Shown: in pieces, positions 5,013-11,157 of the stretch
Layout: each line of letters starts with the position of its first letter
Numbering within the stretch: position 1 is the stretch's first letter
DNA from: Candidatus Bathyarchaeota archaeon
Lineage (GTDB): Archaea > Thermoproteota > Bathyarchaeia > Bathyarchaeales > Bathyarchaeaceae
NCBI GenBank assembly: GCA_029879825.1
Contig: JAOUPL010000035.1
Location: forward strand, 1 to 11,157
Direction: 5' to 3'
DNA length: 11,157 nucleotides
Notes under the pieces: model-generated
Told to the model about the DNA's origin: nothing
The model's database searches: none
What the model saw: only the letters and a program-made list of their open reading frames with translations
Position numbers and translations under genes: made by a program

Positions 5013-5648
5013 TCAGGAGCCCCCTAGAATGTTTTTCTTTTCTTCATCGCCTAATTCACGATAGCCCTTTTCGGTTATGGTTGCTATGTCAAAGCTGTCT
5101 CCGCTTGCGCTGTCCCTTTTCATGGCGGAGTCAACGGCGCGGACAACAACAGATAGGACATCCTCTATTTTAGCGTCTTCTTTGTATTTGTCTTCTAGGA
5201 CGCCATAAGCTATTGGGGAGCCTGACCCTGTGGCAACGCATTTTTCTTCTGTGAGACTTCCGAAAGGATCCAGAGAGAAAACGTGAGGGCCTGCGTCGTC
5301 AACTCCACCGACAAGGATTTGAGCTATCAATGGCGCTAAACGGGCGGAGAAGAAGAGGTTTGCGATGAGCCGGGCTGCGGAATTTACTGGCATGGGTCTC
5401 CCATTATTTAGTTTGTAGAGCCGTGCGTTTACCTTTAGGATTTCAACGATTCGTTGCGCGTCGGCGACGCTGCCTGAGATGGTCATGGCCAAATGGTCGT
5501 CTATTTGGTATATTTTTTTCCCTTTTTTGTGGGCTACAAAGTATCCCATTGTCACGCGAGTGTCTGAAGATAGGATAACTCCATCTGTGCAAACGACACC
5601 TATGGTTGTTGTTCCCTTTAAGGCTAATCTGTCGATTGTTTCACGCAT
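5013..5648 (-). CDS. psmB: Archaeal 20S proteasome beta subunit
   Basis: This encodes the catalytic subunit of the 20S core, a cytosolic threonine protease. The 211-residue precursor has a 12-residue propeptide ending in Gly (MRETIDRLALKG) and would mature at Thr13 in TTTIG. In mature numbering Thr1, Asp17 (SSDTR) and Lys33 (HKKGKK) are all present, as are GSGSPIAYG and the GDSFDIATI segment near the C-terminus. ATG 5648 follows a GGGGG stretch about 11 nt away. The propeptide is short, as in most archaea. A strong BRE/TATA at 5732-5746 gives a leader of about 60 nt. It leads an apparent operon with aCPSF1 16 nt downstream. No alpha subunit gene lies in the window. Confidence 0.97.
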   Translation of the reverse strand: MRETIDRLALKGTTTIGVVCTDGVILSSDTRVTMGYFVAHKKGKKIYQIDDHLAMTISGSVADAQRIVEILKVNARLYKLNNGRPMPVNSAARLIANLFFSARLAPLIAQILVGGVDDAGPHVFSLDPFGSLTEEKCVATGSGSPIAYGVLEDKYKEDAKIEDVLSVVVRAVDSAMKRDSASGDSFDIATITEKGYRELGDEEKKNILGGS

Positions 5649-5731
5649 TTTGTTATTTTCCCCCGAAAATTGAGAGTCGTCTAGATGTATATCGGGAGAA
5701 GTTAGCGGAATGTATATTCATGACCGACCCA

Positions 5732-5746
5732 TTTAAAAACGTTTCG
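5732..5746 (-). promoter_or_regulatory. BRE/TATA promoter of psmB-aCPSF1
   Basis: On the minus strand CGAAAC (BRE-like) is followed by GTTTTTAAA, one of the best archaeal promoter matches in the window. It predicts a transcript start near 5708. Confidence 0.55.
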
Positions 5747-5794
5747 AAACTTTGTTCTATATCAGCGAGATCAAACATCTTTAAATGCAACAGA

Positions 5795-5809
5795 ACCGAA
5801 ACTTATTAG
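5795..5809 (+). promoter_or_regulatory. BRE/TATA promoter of egsA
   Basis: ACCGAAAC then TTATTAG predicts a start near 5830 and a leader of about 15 nt beginning with GTGAT. A second TATA candidate, CTTTAAAT at 5779-5786, would start near 5807. Both lie back to back with the psmB promoter. Confidence 0.5.
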
Positions 5810-5845
5810 CAAGTTAAATCCTAATAACCGTGATCGTAATTGACA

Positions 5846-6898
5846 ATGAAGTTACATCGCATGCAGCTTCCGAGAGAGGTCATCGTTGGAAACGAAACCC
5901 TATCGCTTGTGAGCGACATTTGCAAGAGGCTCGGCTTTTCTGAATCAGCCTTTGTAGTGACGGGCCCAGAAACCCAGGGTGTTGCGGGTCGAAGAGTCAT
6001 TGATTTGCTTCATGACAAAGGAATTAATGTTGACCACCTTATTGTGGCTTCCTCAACTGCATGGGATGTCAGAGCGGTTGAAAAGAGAATTCGGGAATTG
6101 AAGCCTCAAGTGGTTCTCGGAATTGGCGGGGGCACCAAAATTGATGTGGCTAAGCTTAGTTCTGCGCGTCAAGGATTTCCATTCATAAGCATACCAACCA
6201 CTGCCTCCCATGACGGCATCGCGAGTCCAGTTGCTGCACTCAAGGGACTGAAGAAACCCTACTCTGTGATGGCGCAGTCTCCCATGGCCATAATAGCGGA
6301 CACCAACGTTATTTTCCAATCGGATTACCGTTTCACCGCGAGCGGATGTGGAGACGTCATAGCCAAATTCACGGCTGTTCATGACTGGGAACTTGCCCAC
6401 AATGTAAAAAATGAGTATTATGGCGAATATGCTGCGAGTTTGGCTTTGATGAGTGCGAGGCTTGTCATGAAAAACGCGGACATAATTAAGCCTGGAGTGG
6501 AGGAGGGTCTCCGGGTCGTTTTGGAAGCTTTGATAAGTTGCGGTGTTGCCATGAGCATTGCAGGAAGCAGTAGACCTTGCAGTGGTTCGGAACATTTGTT
6601 CAGCCACGCCCTTGATCTTGTTGCGCCGAATAAGGCTATGCATGGGGAACAGTGTGGTGTGGGAACGATAATGATGGCTTATCTCTATGAAATGAATTGG
6701 AAAGGCATCAAAGGGACGCTGCAGACGGCTGGGGCTCCCACCACGGCGGAGGAGCTTGGAGTAGAGCCTGAATCTGTTGTGGAGGCTTTGGTGCGAGCAT
6801 GCACGATTCGTTCCGACCGGTATACGCTTTTGGAGGAAAAAAGGTTGTGTCATGATTCCGCTGAGAAACTTGCTAAGGTCACTGGGGTGATAGATTAA
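5846..6898 (+). CDS. egsA: sn-glycerol-1-phosphate dehydrogenase
   Basis: The enzyme reduces dihydroxyacetone phosphate to sn-glycerol-1-phosphate with NAD(P)H, the step that sets archaeal lipid backbone chirality. The 350-residue product begins MKLHRMQLPREVIVG, the usual archaeal opening, and has the nucleotide-binding GIGGGTKIDVAK (92-103), the family signature IPTTASHDGIASP (116-128), and by analogy with glycerol dehydrogenase the zinc ligands Asp170, His250 (GSEHLFSHALD) and His266 (MHGEQCGVGT). Length is normal. ATG 5846 is preferred to the in-frame TTG 5840 because it gives the conserved N-terminus and a GTGAT site lies 10 nt before it. It is divergent from psmB and convergent with the FKBP gene, so it is probably a single-gene transcript. 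TTAAATTTTAG directly after the stop may help terminate it. Confidence 0.97.
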   Translation: MKLHRMQLPREVIVGNETLSLVSDICKRLGFSESAFVVTGPETQGVAGRRVIDLLHDKGINVDHLIVASSTAWDVRAVEKRIRELKPQVVLGIGGGTKIDVAKLSSARQGFPFISIPTTASHDGIASPVAALKGLKKPYSVMAQSPMAIIADTNVIFQSDYRFTASGCGDVIAKFTAVHDWELAHNVKNEYYGEYAASLALMSARLVMKNADIIKPGVEEGLRVVLEALISCGVAMSIAGSSRPCSGSEHLFSHALDLVAPNKAMHGEQCGVGTIMMAYLYEMNWKGIKGTLQTAGAPTTAEELGVEPESVVEALVRACTIRSDRYTLLEEKRLCHDSAEKLAKVTGVID

Positions 6899-6938
6899 AT
6901 TTTAGATGAGCGGCGAGGAAAGTAGAGATTTATCGCGG

Positions 6939-7661
6939 TTATTTGGTTTCCTGTTTGGGCTGTTCTGTGCTGGTTTCTCGTTTTTTGAAGGCTTCAACGA
7001 ACTTCACTGTTTTCATTTCTGGAAAGAATCTCTGTATGTCTAGGGCGATGCCTCTTTTTGCGAGTTGTATTCCTTCTAGGTAGAAGGCTTCTTCGGGCAT
7101 GTTTAGCGTAACGTTTGCTTTTCCTGTTTTGAACTTGAACTTTTTCGCTTCGACTGCGGGTATTCTGCGGTGGATGAGAGCTGCGATTTTTTCGGAGTTT
7201 GTTTTGAGCTTTTTTTCGACTGTGACTTCGTAGACTAGGGTTTTGCCGGCCAGGGGTGGGTTGAAGTCTAGTTGGACTCTTCCTGATCCCATGGTTCTTA
7301 CTGTGGCGAGTTTTCCGTCGTATTCAAGTTGCATTCCCAGTTTGGGGGTTATTCCGCGGGCTGCTAGTCGTCTGAGAGGAACTAGTTTTACTTTTTCTGG
7401 GTCTCGGTTTCCGAAGGCTTTTTCTGGTGGTATCTCAACCGAGTCTTTTTGTTTGATTTTTATGTTTGGGAGGGCTTCGTCCAGGGCTTTTAGCACCCAG
7501 TTTTCTCCGACGACGACTAGTTTGGGTTCGTAGACTTCTCCTTCTTTGTAGAGTTTTTCTTGTTTGGCTACTTCTTCGATGGTGGTGTCGAAGATTTCTC
7601 CTGTTTCTTTGACTTTGCTTGTGTAGTTGATGAAGATGAATTCGCCTTTTTGGATGGGCAT
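6939..7661 (-). CDS. Long archaeal FKBP-type peptidyl-prolyl isomerase
   Basis: A cytosolic proline isomerase and chaperone of the long archaeal FKBP (SlyD-like) type. With the start at ATG 7661 it has 240 residues and opens MPIQKGEFIFINYTSKVKET, then GEIFDTT, the first FKBP strands. The chaperone insert-in-flap follows PPEKAFGNRDPEKVK and holds LAARGITPKLGMQL and GRVQLDFNPPLAGKTL, where the FKBP fold resumes. The last 85 or so residues form the extra C-terminal domain of this group. I chose 7661 because related proteins begin M-P-I/V-x-K-G-D/E-F and GGAAGGAT lies 4 nt before it. ATG 7718, with GGGAG 11 nt away, would add 19 mostly basic residues and is a real alternative. Its codons end strongly in A or C, unlike the upstream deacetylase gene 85 nt away. 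Confidence 0.93.
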   Translation of the reverse strand: MPIQKGEFIFINYTSKVKETGEIFDTTIEEVAKQEKLYKEGEVYEPKLVVVGENWVLKALDEALPNIKIKQKDSVEIPPEKAFGNRDPEKVKLVPLRRLAARGITPKLGMQLEYDGKLATVRTMGSGRVQLDFNPPLAGKTLVYEVTVEKKLKTNSEKIAALIHRRIPAVEAKKFKFKTGKANVTLNMPEEAFYLEGIQLAKRGIALDIQRFFPEMKTVKFVEAFKKRETSTEQPKQETK

Positions 7662-7746
7662 TCTTATCCTTCCCATGACACGGTTTCTTTGTTGTGTCTT
7701 GACTTTAACTTTATTCATAAATGTTGTGTCTCCCTTGGACGCGCAT

Positions 7747-8814
7747 CTACCTAAAACAGTGCCAATATTTTTTCAGAATTCGCTTTAGTTCCGTAAGCGT
7801 TTTCCTAACCATTCGACTGCACCATTCTGGTTCAACCGGCGGAGCATAAGGATCACCTACACCAATTTCTTTCAAACCAACAACCCCAGCCGTGAGGGCG
7901 TACCAACAAGGAGGCAAAACCGCTGGATTATACCCGCTACCAGGCATCAAAACCAGTTTACCGTCACAAACTTTCTCCGCCACCCCAACAATGGTCCGAC
8001 TTAGATTGAAGAAACCGTTTACTGTAAGTCCTAAACTGCCAAGCGTATCAGCGAAATGGGGGTCGCTCCCCCCGTTCGCTAAAATAATCTCAGGCTGAAA
8101 CTCTTTCGCCAGAGGAACAAACATCTCCTTCAAGGCTTGAAGATAGGTTTCATCTCCTGTTCCCGGAGGCAGAGGCACGTTGACGTTGTATCCCTCTCCC
8201 GCGCCCTCTCCAATCTGCTCAACAAACCCTGTGCCAGGATACAGGGTTCTCGGATCTTGGTGCAACGAAATGTACAACACGTTGGGATCTGAGTAATATA
8301 TGTCGCTGGTTCCGTTCCCGAAATGCACATCATAATCCAAAATCAACACACGCTTAAGTTCATATTTTTCACGCAGATACTCCACCAAAACAGCTATGTC
8401 GTTGAGGAGGCAGAAGCCTCCACCATAGTTTCTACCGGCGTGATGGTACCCGCAACCCAAAGCCACAGCCCGATCAACTTTCCCTTCATAAATTGCTTTC
8501 CCAGCCTCGATGGCTCCGCCGATCACGAGCCTAGCAGCCTCAAGAATCTGCGGCGAGACCGGCGTCTCTATATCGTAAGGTCTACTTACCTCAGCCAAAC
8601 GAAAAATCAGATCGACATAGTCTTCATCATGAACCCTAAGCAAATCCCGTTTAGTGACTAACCTAGGGTTCAAAAGACTCACGTTAGGTAGACGAAGCAG
8701 TCCCTGTTCCTCAAAAAGCCGCATGACGTTGACGAAGCGGTCTCCCCTAAAGGGATGATCAGCTCCCAAGTCATACTGACCAAACTTTTCATGGTACGTT
8801 ATCCCCACTTTCAA
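7747..8814 (-). CDS. Histone deacetylase/AcuC-family zinc hydrolase
   Basis: The 355-residue protein is a class II-like histone deacetylase superfamily member, which removes acyl groups from lysine or acetyl groups from polyamines and small amines. The tandem catalytic histidines are His124-His125 in GYHHAGRNYGGGFCLLNDIA. The zinc site is Asp162 and His164 in LDYDVHFGNGT and Asp251 in GGSDPHFADTLGS, and the transition-state Tyr is Tyr295 in PGSGYN. All catalytic residues are present, so it should be active. Two motifs are not canonical: A-N-G-G-S-D-P-H in place of the usual S-A-G-F-D-A-H, and G-S-G-Y in place of G-G-Y. It has no signal peptide. TTG 8814 is chosen, with GGAG 8 nt upstream; GTG 8808 is nearly as good. 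The substrate cannot be told from sequence; archaeal chromatin protein, acetyl-CoA synthetase or polyamines are the usual candidates. Confidence 0.92.
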   Translation of the reverse strand: MKVGITYHEKFGQYDLGADHPFRGDRFVNVMRLFEEQGLLRLPNVSLLNPRLVTKRDLLRVHDEDYVDLIFRLAEVSRPYDIETPVSPQILEAARLVIGGAIEAGKAIYEGKVDRAVALGCGYHHAGRNYGGGFCLLNDIAVLVEYLREKYELKRVLILDYDVHFGNGTSDIYYSDPNVLYISLHQDPRTLYPGTGFVEQIGEGAGEGYNVNVPLPPGTGDETYLQALKEMFVPLAKEFQPEIILANGGSDPHFADTLGSLGLTVNGFFNLSRTIVGVAEKVCDGKLVLMPGSGYNPAVLPPCWYALTAGVVGLKEIGVGDPYAPPVEPEWCSRMVRKTLTELKRILKKYWHCFR

Positions 8815-8859
8815 ATTATCCTCTCCAAGCGGCTGTTCTATGAAGCAGTGTAATCGGTG

Positions 8860-8865
8860 AAAAAA
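8860..8865 (-). terminator. T6 tract directly after the oxidoreductase stop
   Basis: On the minus strand TAA is followed by C and six T. Runs of five or more T are the usual archaeal termination signal, so at least part of the oxidoreductase transcription should stop before the deacetylase gene. A weak GATTACA near 8845-8851 is the only TATA-like candidate for a separate deacetylase promoter. Confidence 0.45.
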
Positions 8866-8866
8866 G

Positions 8867-10699
8867 TTAGGATGCCAATCTTACGTATCTAGCGAGCTCT
8901 TGAGCAACATCTCCCAAGCCTAACTTCACGAGTGTGCTCTTGGTGGGTATCCCCAGATCGTCCCAGCCTCTCTTGCCGTAGTACAACTGAAGCATACGGT
9001 CGTATTTTTCGCGGTCTAGAGTTGTTCCTTTGAAAGGCCCTTCTTTGACGGGTTCGTCAAACCATCTTGCCGGCGGACTGTCCATGCTTCTACTCCAGGC
9101 AGCTGCGTGTTCCCTCACCCAAAAGGCTCTTATCAGAGTGAAGACCCTGTCTGCAATGTTAAACAAGTCATTCATAGTCATGTCCACGCCAGTTGCAGCC
9201 TTCAGAAACTTTGGATACCAATCCAACCCAAAGCCTACTTCCACCCATGGAAGGCGACAAGTCATGAGACACTCGAACACTCCCCCTCTCAACCTCTGCA
9301 GTTCAATTATTTTGTCAACCTTTGCTTCGCCGTAGCTTTCGCGTCCGGTAGAAACCTCCCAAGAGATCACCCAGGCATCCTTGTGATGGGCGCCGATGGA
9401 GCAAGTGGCGTAGGAGAGTGCCATTCCGGGAGTCGTATGACAGTTGTAGCCTGAAACTTCTAAACCTTTTATCTGCATCGCCCATTTTTTAGAGTCACCG
9501 CCCACCGTTTCGGACGCTGATCGTACGCCTTCGGCAAGAAGAGCGCCCAATCCGCGTTTATAGACGATGTCTTCGGCGAGGGCTTTCGCTTCTTCAAAGT
9601 CGCCCCATTCAATTTTATAGTCGATGAGCTTCTTTTCTGAAGCTTCCATGGCGAAGCCTATAGCGTTTCCAAGGGATATTGTGTCTATGCCGTAGTCGTC
9701 GGCGAGTCTGTTCAAAGTCGCTACTTCTTCGAGGTTGCCTAAGCCTATGTTTGATCCTAACATAGCAACATTTTCGTAGTCCAGTTCAGAGGGCAACTTC
9801 TCAGAATCTTCCACTACGTTGCCGCAAGTCATGTTGCAGTGGGGACAGCCTCTGTTGGCAATTTTTATCTTTTCCATAGCAAAACCACCAATGCCGCTTG
9901 CTTTATCAAAGACGCCTTCCCGGAAGTTTTGCGTTGGGAGAACGCCGTTTTCTTGACCCCATTCTACGACTGACATGGTTCCTTGACGTTTCCAAAAGTC
10001 GTAGAGTGGCTTTGCCAACACTTCTCGGTAGGCTTCGAGGCCCAGAGTTTTCATGGCTTCAGGGTCCTCTGCTGGTATGGTTTTGGTTCCTCTAACTACG
10101 ACTGCTTTCAAGTTTTTGGAGCCCATGACTGCGCCCATACCTGGTCTGCCCCCTGCTCGTCCCTCTTGGGAAACTACGTTGGCGAATTTGACTTGGTTTT
10201 CGCCGGCTTGGCCGATGGCGACGACACCTACGCTAGTGGCGTATTCTTTCTTGAGGCGTTTTTCGGTTTGGAAAGAGCCTTTTCCCCAGTGGTCTCTGGC
10301 GTCAACGAACTCTGTTTCGGCGTCATGAATATACAAGATGGTGGGTTTCGAAGCTTTCCCCTGTATGACGATGGCGTCGTATCCAGTCCTCCTCATCTGA
10401 ACAGTTGCATGGGTACCCAAGTTTCCGTCACCATATCCACCAGTCAGCGGACTTTTTGCCGCGACTAAAAGTTTGCCGCTGCTGGGAAGCGGAAAGGCTG
10501 TTAGTGGTCCAGCTGCGAAAATTAACCTGTTTTCAGGAGAAAGGGGATCCACGCTTGGTTTCAGTTCGTCCCAAAGGATTTTTGCCGCAAAGCCTCTTCC
10601 GCCGAGAAAGGTTTCGGCGAAGTTAGCGTCGTATTTCTGGGGAACTGCTTTTCCTTTTGTTAGGTCTACTCGCAATAGTTTACCGTTCCAACCGTGCAT
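8867..10699 (-). CDS. Tungsten-dependent aldehyde:ferredoxin oxidoreductase
   Basis: The enzyme oxidises aldehydes to carboxylic acids and reduces ferredoxin, with a bis-pterin tungsten centre and one [4Fe-4S] cluster, in the cytosol. At 610 residues it is full length. The N-terminal domain shows FLGGRGFAAKILWDEL (31-46), GGYGDGNLGTHA (87-98) and GRAGGRPGMGAVMGSKNLKA (180-199), the cofactor-binding region. The cluster ligands are Cys285, Cys288 and Cys292 in GCPHCNMTCGN plus Cys481 in ECLMTCRLPW. The pterin motif DDYGIDTIS is at 334-342, and ALSYATCSIGAHHKDAW near 427-443 matches the active-site region. ATG 10699 has only a weak GTGA/AGGA ribosome site, but TTTATAAA lies at the right distance. 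No ferredoxin, MoaD or pterin-synthesis gene is nearby. The substrate aldehyde is not predictable. A close same-strand neighbour is the deacetylase, 52 nt downstream. Confidence 0.95.
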   Translation of the reverse strand: MHGWNGKLLRVDLTKGKAVPQKYDANFAETFLGGRGFAAKILWDELKPSVDPLSPENRLIFAAGPLTAFPLPSSGKLLVAAKSPLTGGYGDGNLGTHATVQMRRTGYDAIVIQGKASKPTILYIHDAETEFVDARDHWGKGSFQTEKRLKKEYATSVGVVAIGQAGENQVKFANVVSQEGRAGGRPGMGAVMGSKNLKAVVVRGTKTIPAEDPEAMKTLGLEAYREVLAKPLYDFWKRQGTMSVVEWGQENGVLPTQNFREGVFDKASGIGGFAMEKIKIANRGCPHCNMTCGNVVEDSEKLPSELDYENVAMLGSNIGLGNLEEVATLNRLADDYGIDTISLGNAIGFAMEASEKKLIDYKIEWGDFEEAKALAEDIVYKRGLGALLAEGVRSASETVGGDSKKWAMQIKGLEVSGYNCHTTPGMALSYATCSIGAHHKDAWVISWEVSTGRESYGEAKVDKIIELQRLRGGVFECLMTCRLPWVEVGFGLDWYPKFLKAATGVDMTMNDLFNIADRVFTLIRAFWVREHAAAWSRSMDSPPARWFDEPVKEGPFKGTTLDREKYDRMLQLYYGKRGWDDLGIPTKSTLVKLGLGDVAQELARYVRLAS

Positions 10700-10741
10700 T
10701 CCTATTCACGCAACTTGTGAAGAATAGCATAGGTTCAAGGC

Positions 10742-10749
10742 TTTATAAA
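10742..10749 (-). promoter_or_regulatory. TATA box of the aldehyde oxidoreductase gene
   Basis: TTTATAAA is a near-consensus archaeal TATA box, centred about 25 nt before an inferred start near 10720, giving a leader of about 20 nt. It reads the same on both strands, but only the minus-strand gene is correctly placed for it. Confidence 0.6.
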
Positions 10750-10815
10750 TCTAGATCCTGAGATGAGACGAATTAAAAATTCCTGACTTGCATATCGATG
10801 ATCAACAACGAAGTG

Positions 10816-11157
10816 TCACTCATGTTCTTTCTCCGTCTGGTTCATGGTGTTGGCTAACTCTTTGACCTTGTTTTTTATTTGTTGGAAGATTTTTGCTTCG
10901 TGTTCCGGGAAAAAGTATGGGTCGTCTACGTTCCAAACAACTGTTTTGTCCTTGCAACTCTGGCATTTACTCAAAACTATTTCTTTATGTCGCGGTTTCA
11001 TGGCAACTATTAGGTCGTACTCGTCAAGTTTCTTCTCGTCTAGTCCTTCGGGTTCTCCTTTAAGAAAATGTGAAGCGTTTTCCGTTTTCAAGAATTTCCT
11101 AGCGCTTTCAGAGATTCTCGGCAGCACCGGGTTGGTTCCAGCAGAATCAGCTTGGAT
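10816..11157 (-). CDS. Low-molecular-weight phosphatase / arsenate reductase-like (5' end beyond right edge)
   Basis: The frame is open to the last base, so 114 residues are visible and the N-terminus is missing. The visible part begins IQADSAGTNPVLPRIS, where A-D-S-A-G-T is the segment that follows the catalytic P-loop in this fold. Later it has DLIVAMKPRHKEIV and VVWNVDDPYF, the W-N-V-x-D-P loop carrying the general-acid Asp. These mark the low-molecular-weight protein tyrosine phosphatase superfamily, and the W-x-V-x-D-P form is usual for thioredoxin-linked arsenate reductases. The C-terminal helix is followed by a charged tail. The catalytic Cys and P-loop lie outside the window, so phosphatase cannot be told from arsenate reductase. 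A Cys pair, KCQSCKD, is present and may or may not be part of a redox relay. GTG 11127 is a false internal start. Confidence 0.85.
   Translation of the reverse strand: MQADSAGTNPVLPRISESARKFLKTENASHFLKGEPEGLDEKKLDEYDLIVAMKPRHKEIVLSKCQSCKDKTVVWNVDDPYFFPEHEAKIFQQIKNKVKELANTMNQTEKEHE

Noticed and set aside
6053..6853. A 266-codon open frame on the minus strand, fully antisense to egsA.
   Set aside because: It lies inside a full-length, clearly identified enzyme gene, has no ribosome site or promoter, and its Ser/Arg/His-rich text shows no domain. It is a by-product of egsA codon use.
6899..6938. A terminator or gene between egsA and the FKBP gene.
   Set aside because: The 40-nt convergent gap has only a T4 run after egsA and no stem on either strand, too little to list as a separate feature.
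9983..10468. A 161-codon plus-strand frame within the aldehyde oxidoreductase gene.
   Set aside because: Antisense to highly conserved cofactor-binding motifs, no ribosome site, no family resemblance, rich in Phe/Ser/Cys as expected from reverse-strand reading.
10816..11127. Treating GTG 11127 as the start of the phosphatase-like gene.
   Set aside because: The frame continues to the window end with A-D-S-A-G-T, the conserved segment after the P-loop, so the true start is outside the window.
1..11157. tRNA, rRNA, CRISPR array, transposon ends or phage genes.
   Set aside because: I looked for cloverleaf-type stems with a CCA-proximal acceptor, regularly spaced repeats, terminal inverted repeats and transposase or integrase motifs and found none. 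A tRNAscan/Infernal run would settle the RNA question.

Overview
The window is archaeal. It carries sn-glycerol-1-phosphate dehydrogenase (the enzyme that sets archaeal lipid stereochemistry), the KH/metallo-beta-lactamase/beta-CASP termination nuclease aCPSF1, an archaeal-type proteasome beta subunit, an archaeal SepF, a small TRAM protein, a tungsten-type aldehyde:ferredoxin oxidoreductase and a long archaeal FKBP. BRE/TATA-like boxes lie about 25 nt before inferred transcript starts, and GGAGGTGAT-like ribosome sites precede several genes. The gene mix and protein style fit a Thermoproteota lineage such as Bathyarchaeia, but that placement is inference. I saw no rRNA, tRNA, CRISPR array, insertion sequence or phage gene.

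Layout. Bases 1-1112 hold small genes: a TRAM-domain protein running off the left edge (-), a DUF4177 protein (+), and two unrecognised small proteins in tandem (-). Bases 1313-2020 (-) encode a winged-helix regulator with four membrane segments, probably translated from a leaderless mRNA. Bases 2021-2505 are gene-poor, with two alternating purine-pyrimidine tracts, two hairpins, a direct repeat and a doubtful small membrane ORF that may be frameshifted. A 43-residue zinc-ribbon protein (2506-2637, -) is divergent from sepF (2770-3093, +); a TTTAAA box between them could serve both. sepF runs into the 3' end of the aCPSF1 gene (3080-4996, -), which follows psmB (5013-5648, -) by 16 nt as an apparent operon. 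The egsA gene (5846-6898, +) is divergent from psmB and converges on an FKBP gene.

The right side is a same-strand series read right to left: a low-molecular-weight phosphatase/arsenate reductase-like gene cut by the right edge, a tungsten aldehyde oxidoreductase with its own strong TATA box, a class II-like histone deacetylase/AcuC-family hydrolase, and the FKBP isomerase. A T6 tract after the oxidoreductase stop may separate it from the deacetylase.

Most of the window is core archaeal housekeeping: proteasome, RNA 3'-end formation, lipid backbone synthesis, cell division and protein folding. I do not see a convincing new multi-gene system. The points most worth a second look are the zinc microprotein, the odd 2.1-2.5 kb intergenic region, the SepF without an obvious membrane-targeting helix, the sepF/aCPSF1 3' overlap, the membrane-linked regulator, and a reversal of third-position base skew between the FKBP and deacetylase genes.
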